Below, one piece after another: positions 62,340-64,000 of a stretch of DNA of 64,000 nt. The stretch is from Globisporangium splendens (Eukaryota; Oomycota; Peronosporomycetes; Pythiales; Pythiaceae), in the NCBI GenBank assembly GCA_006386115.1, contig VFIW01000036.1, forward strand, positions 186,001 through 250,000. Direction: 5' to 3'. The notes under the pieces are model-generated. The model was not told the DNA's origin. It saw only the letters and a list, made by a program, of their open reading frames with translations, and did no database searches. Every line of letters begins with the position of its first letter. The stretch's first letter is position 1. A program made the translations under genes and the position numbers.

Positions 62340-62520
62340 GCTCAACCTTTATCAAAGCCTACAAGAATCTGTCGCAGCTGGCATAAAACGGGGCGTTATT
62401 GGGAAGCACTGATACTAACTGAGCGACCTCATCGATGCACACCTTGGTATCTGGTGTGATCTTGTCGGTGAGCCCACGAGACTTGAGATTTTCATCCACA
62501 CCCAGCGCGGCAGTCCAGAG
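62340..62520 (-). pseudogene. relic of an aldo-keto reductase 3' end
   Basis: TCAAAGCCTACAAGAATCTG and the following bases match the region 47205-47350 (end of AKR-9 plus 3' flank), including CGGGGCGTTATTGGGAAGCACTG, but with many changes. The fragment stops after about 180 bases and encodes nothing. Confidence 0.7.
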
Positions 62521-62832
62521 TCTCTCCCGTCACGAAAACAGCTCCTTCGTTATAGTGAACTCTCTTGGACCACCATTCTTGTGTTTGCACACATGAGCTG
62601 CTTTTTAGCTTTCGTACGGCAAGCACACTCTTTTCAAGTCAATCGTAAGGCAGTCAGCTGTATGCTTGAAGTCTGTCATCGTTGCATTGCTCAAGGTAAC
62701 ATTTTGACCATCACTCCTGGGTTCGAAAGGGTGTGAAAGACATTCACTCTGACATTCGATTACTCTGGTCTCTGGAGTGATGGTCATGCTGTTGCCTTCC
62801 GCGATGTGACCACGTCTAAAGGTGCCGGTAAT

Positions 62833-62901
62833 CGAAGGTTTCAAATTAAAAGTGATCGATTGTCTTTACCTGTATACGTGGTCTTTGATTTGAAACCTTC
62901 G
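62833..62901. repeat. 14-base inverted repeat
   Basis: CGAAGGTTTCAAAT (62833-62846) and ATTTGAAACCTTCG (62888-62901) are perfect reverse complements with a 41-base loop. It lies just upstream of the AKR-13 unit (62938). It could be the ends of a small element or a chance hairpin. Confidence 0.7.
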
Positions 62902-63017
62902 ACTGCCTTGAGAAGACTATACTTGCCCTACGAAAGCACAAAGCAGCTCGCGTGTGCATGCCCAACAACGACGGTCCAATAGCGTTCATTGCAGTAAAAC
63001 AAAAGACCTGATGTCGA

Positions 63018-63035
63018 GCTCACTCTCAAATTTCC
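63018..63035 (+). promoter_or_regulatory. oomycete core promoter of AKR-13
   Basis: GCTCACTCTCAAATTTCC, same as 45560-45577, 75 bases upstream of the start codon. Confidence 0.7.
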
Positions 63036-63110
63036 AGCCCTACGCAAACGCCTCTCTTCCCCGGCATCAAAGCGGCATTCGCCGCCTCGATTCTCTCCTC
63101 TCTCTCCACC

Positions 63111-64000
63111 ATGACCACTCCAGCTCCTGCAAAACACGACATGAAGTACCGCTACCTAGGCAACTCGGGTCTGCTCGTCTCCACGCTATCCTTCGGCTGC
63201 ATGACGTTCACCGACAAGACAAGCGTCGACGAAGCCTATGACATCCTGGTGAAAGCCTATGAAGGAGGCGTGAACTACTTTGACAATGCGGAAGGGTATA
63301 CTGCGGGTGTTGCCGAAACACTCATGGGACAGGCATTCAAGCGCGGGATCGAGGACGGAGTTTGGTCACGAGAAGACCTCGTGGTGAGCACCAAGATCTT
63401 TTTGGGGACGAAGACTGGCCCGAATGATCAGGGTCTGGGACGCAAGCATATCATCGAAGGTACGAAGGCGTCGCTCAAACGCGCTCAGCTCGACTACTTT
63501 GACGTGGTCTTCTGCCACCGTCCAGAGAAAGCGACTCCGATTGAAGAAACCGTTCGTGCGATGAATTACCTCATCCAAAAAGGCTGGGCATTCTACTGGG
63601 GAACCAGTGAATGGAGCTCTCACGATATTATCGAAGCTTGCGAGATCGCGGACCGTCTTGGCTTGATCCGTCCGATCGTCGAGCAACCTCAGTACCACAT
63701 CTTCGAGCGCTCGCGCGTCGAGTTCGAGTACGTCAACCTGTACAAGAAGTACAAGTTTGGACTCACGACGTGGTCGCCGCTCGCGTTCGGCATTCTCACG
63801 GGCAAGTACAGCAAAGGCATCCCGGAAGGAGCTCGGTTAGAGATTGCGTGGGCTGCAGCGGTGATGCCGGATATTAACGCCCGAGTCGCCAAGACCGACA
63901 AACTGAAGATCATCGCCGACGAACTCGGGTGCTCGCTCGCGCAACTCGCGATTGCTTAGTGTGTAACCGACCAAGACGTGTCGACTGTGATTTTGGGCGC
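63111..64000 (+). pseudogene. aldo-keto reductase AKR-13 with premature TAG, cut by window end
   Basis: Same protein as AKR-8 up to the same TAG at 63957-63959 (Trp of AIAWC), with Asp instead of Gly in the segment TSVDEAYDILVK. The tetrad is present (YFDNAEGYTAG, STKIFLG, VFCHRP). The remaining frame continues after the stop to the window edge. Confidence 0.88.

Larger units (their letters stand above)
62938..64000 (+). repeat. direct repeat of 45480-46542 (AKR-8 unit)
   Basis: Offset 17458 bases without net gaps, with only a few substitutions (for example GTCGAC here against GTCGGC at 45770). The left border coincides exactly with the position where the LINE A tail stops in front of AKR-8, so this copy carries the unit without the LINE. 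Confidence 0.9.

Noticed and set aside
1..64000. tRNA, rRNA, CRISPR array or bacterial operon structure
   Set aside because: None seen by eye; introns and promoter style indicate eukaryotic nuclear DNA. A tRNAscan run would be needed to exclude tRNAs firmly.

Overview
This window is nuclear DNA of a eukaryote, most probably an oomycete (stramenopile). The grounds are short GT..AG introns in housekeeping genes, secreted multi-Kazal protease inhibitors resembling Phytophthora EPI proteins, oomycete-type core promoters (a TCAYTYY initiator followed closely by CAAATTT), oomycete-type multi-membrane-segment orphan families, and non-LTR retroelements. Genus is not resolved; a Pythium or Globisporangium-like species is a guess.

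Layout. 0-4 kb: a 5'-truncated LINE (family A, copy 1) beside undetermined sequence. 4-6.6 kb: an intact secreted Kazal inhibitor gene and a frameshifted second copy. 7-10.5 kb: compact housekeeping block with SLX1 (structure-specific endonuclease, minus), PSMD9/Nas2 (proteasome assembly chaperone, plus, divergent from SLX1) and ribosomal protein uS11/RPS14 (minus, ATG-only first exon). 12.1-17.9 kb: a 1,909-residue single-exon protein joining a roughly 1,300-residue Ser/Asp-rich repeat region to a divergent SLC1-type (dicarboxylate/amino acid:cation symporter) membrane domain. 17.9-25.9 kb: decayed orphan membrane protein genes around a clear peroxisomal half ABC transporter (ABCD3/PMP70, four exons).

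26-64 kb: a large array of aldo-keto reductases related to the potassium channel beta subunit (KCNAB). I count thirteen gene-sized loci on both strands, two of them carrying an identical premature stop, plus one 3' relic. They are interleaved with LINE A copies 2-4, LINE B copies 1-2, two other host genes (a possible TEX47-like protein and a small secreted GGxC-repeat protein) and more decayed membrane protein genes. The array is full of inverted repeats: head-to-head sharing a promoter, tail-to-tail through coding sequence, and a 1,562-bp-arm palindrome. Several reductases are mosaics of one another, which points to duplication with gene conversion. LINE insertions with readable target-site duplications give a relative order to some events.

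The unit most worth following is the reductase array with its palindromes, mosaicism and shared nonsense allele. Next are the atypical SLC1-like protein, the GGxC secreted protein, and the membrane protein gene split by LINE A copy 2. Exon boundaries were set by reading splice signals by eye; no alignment or database search was run.
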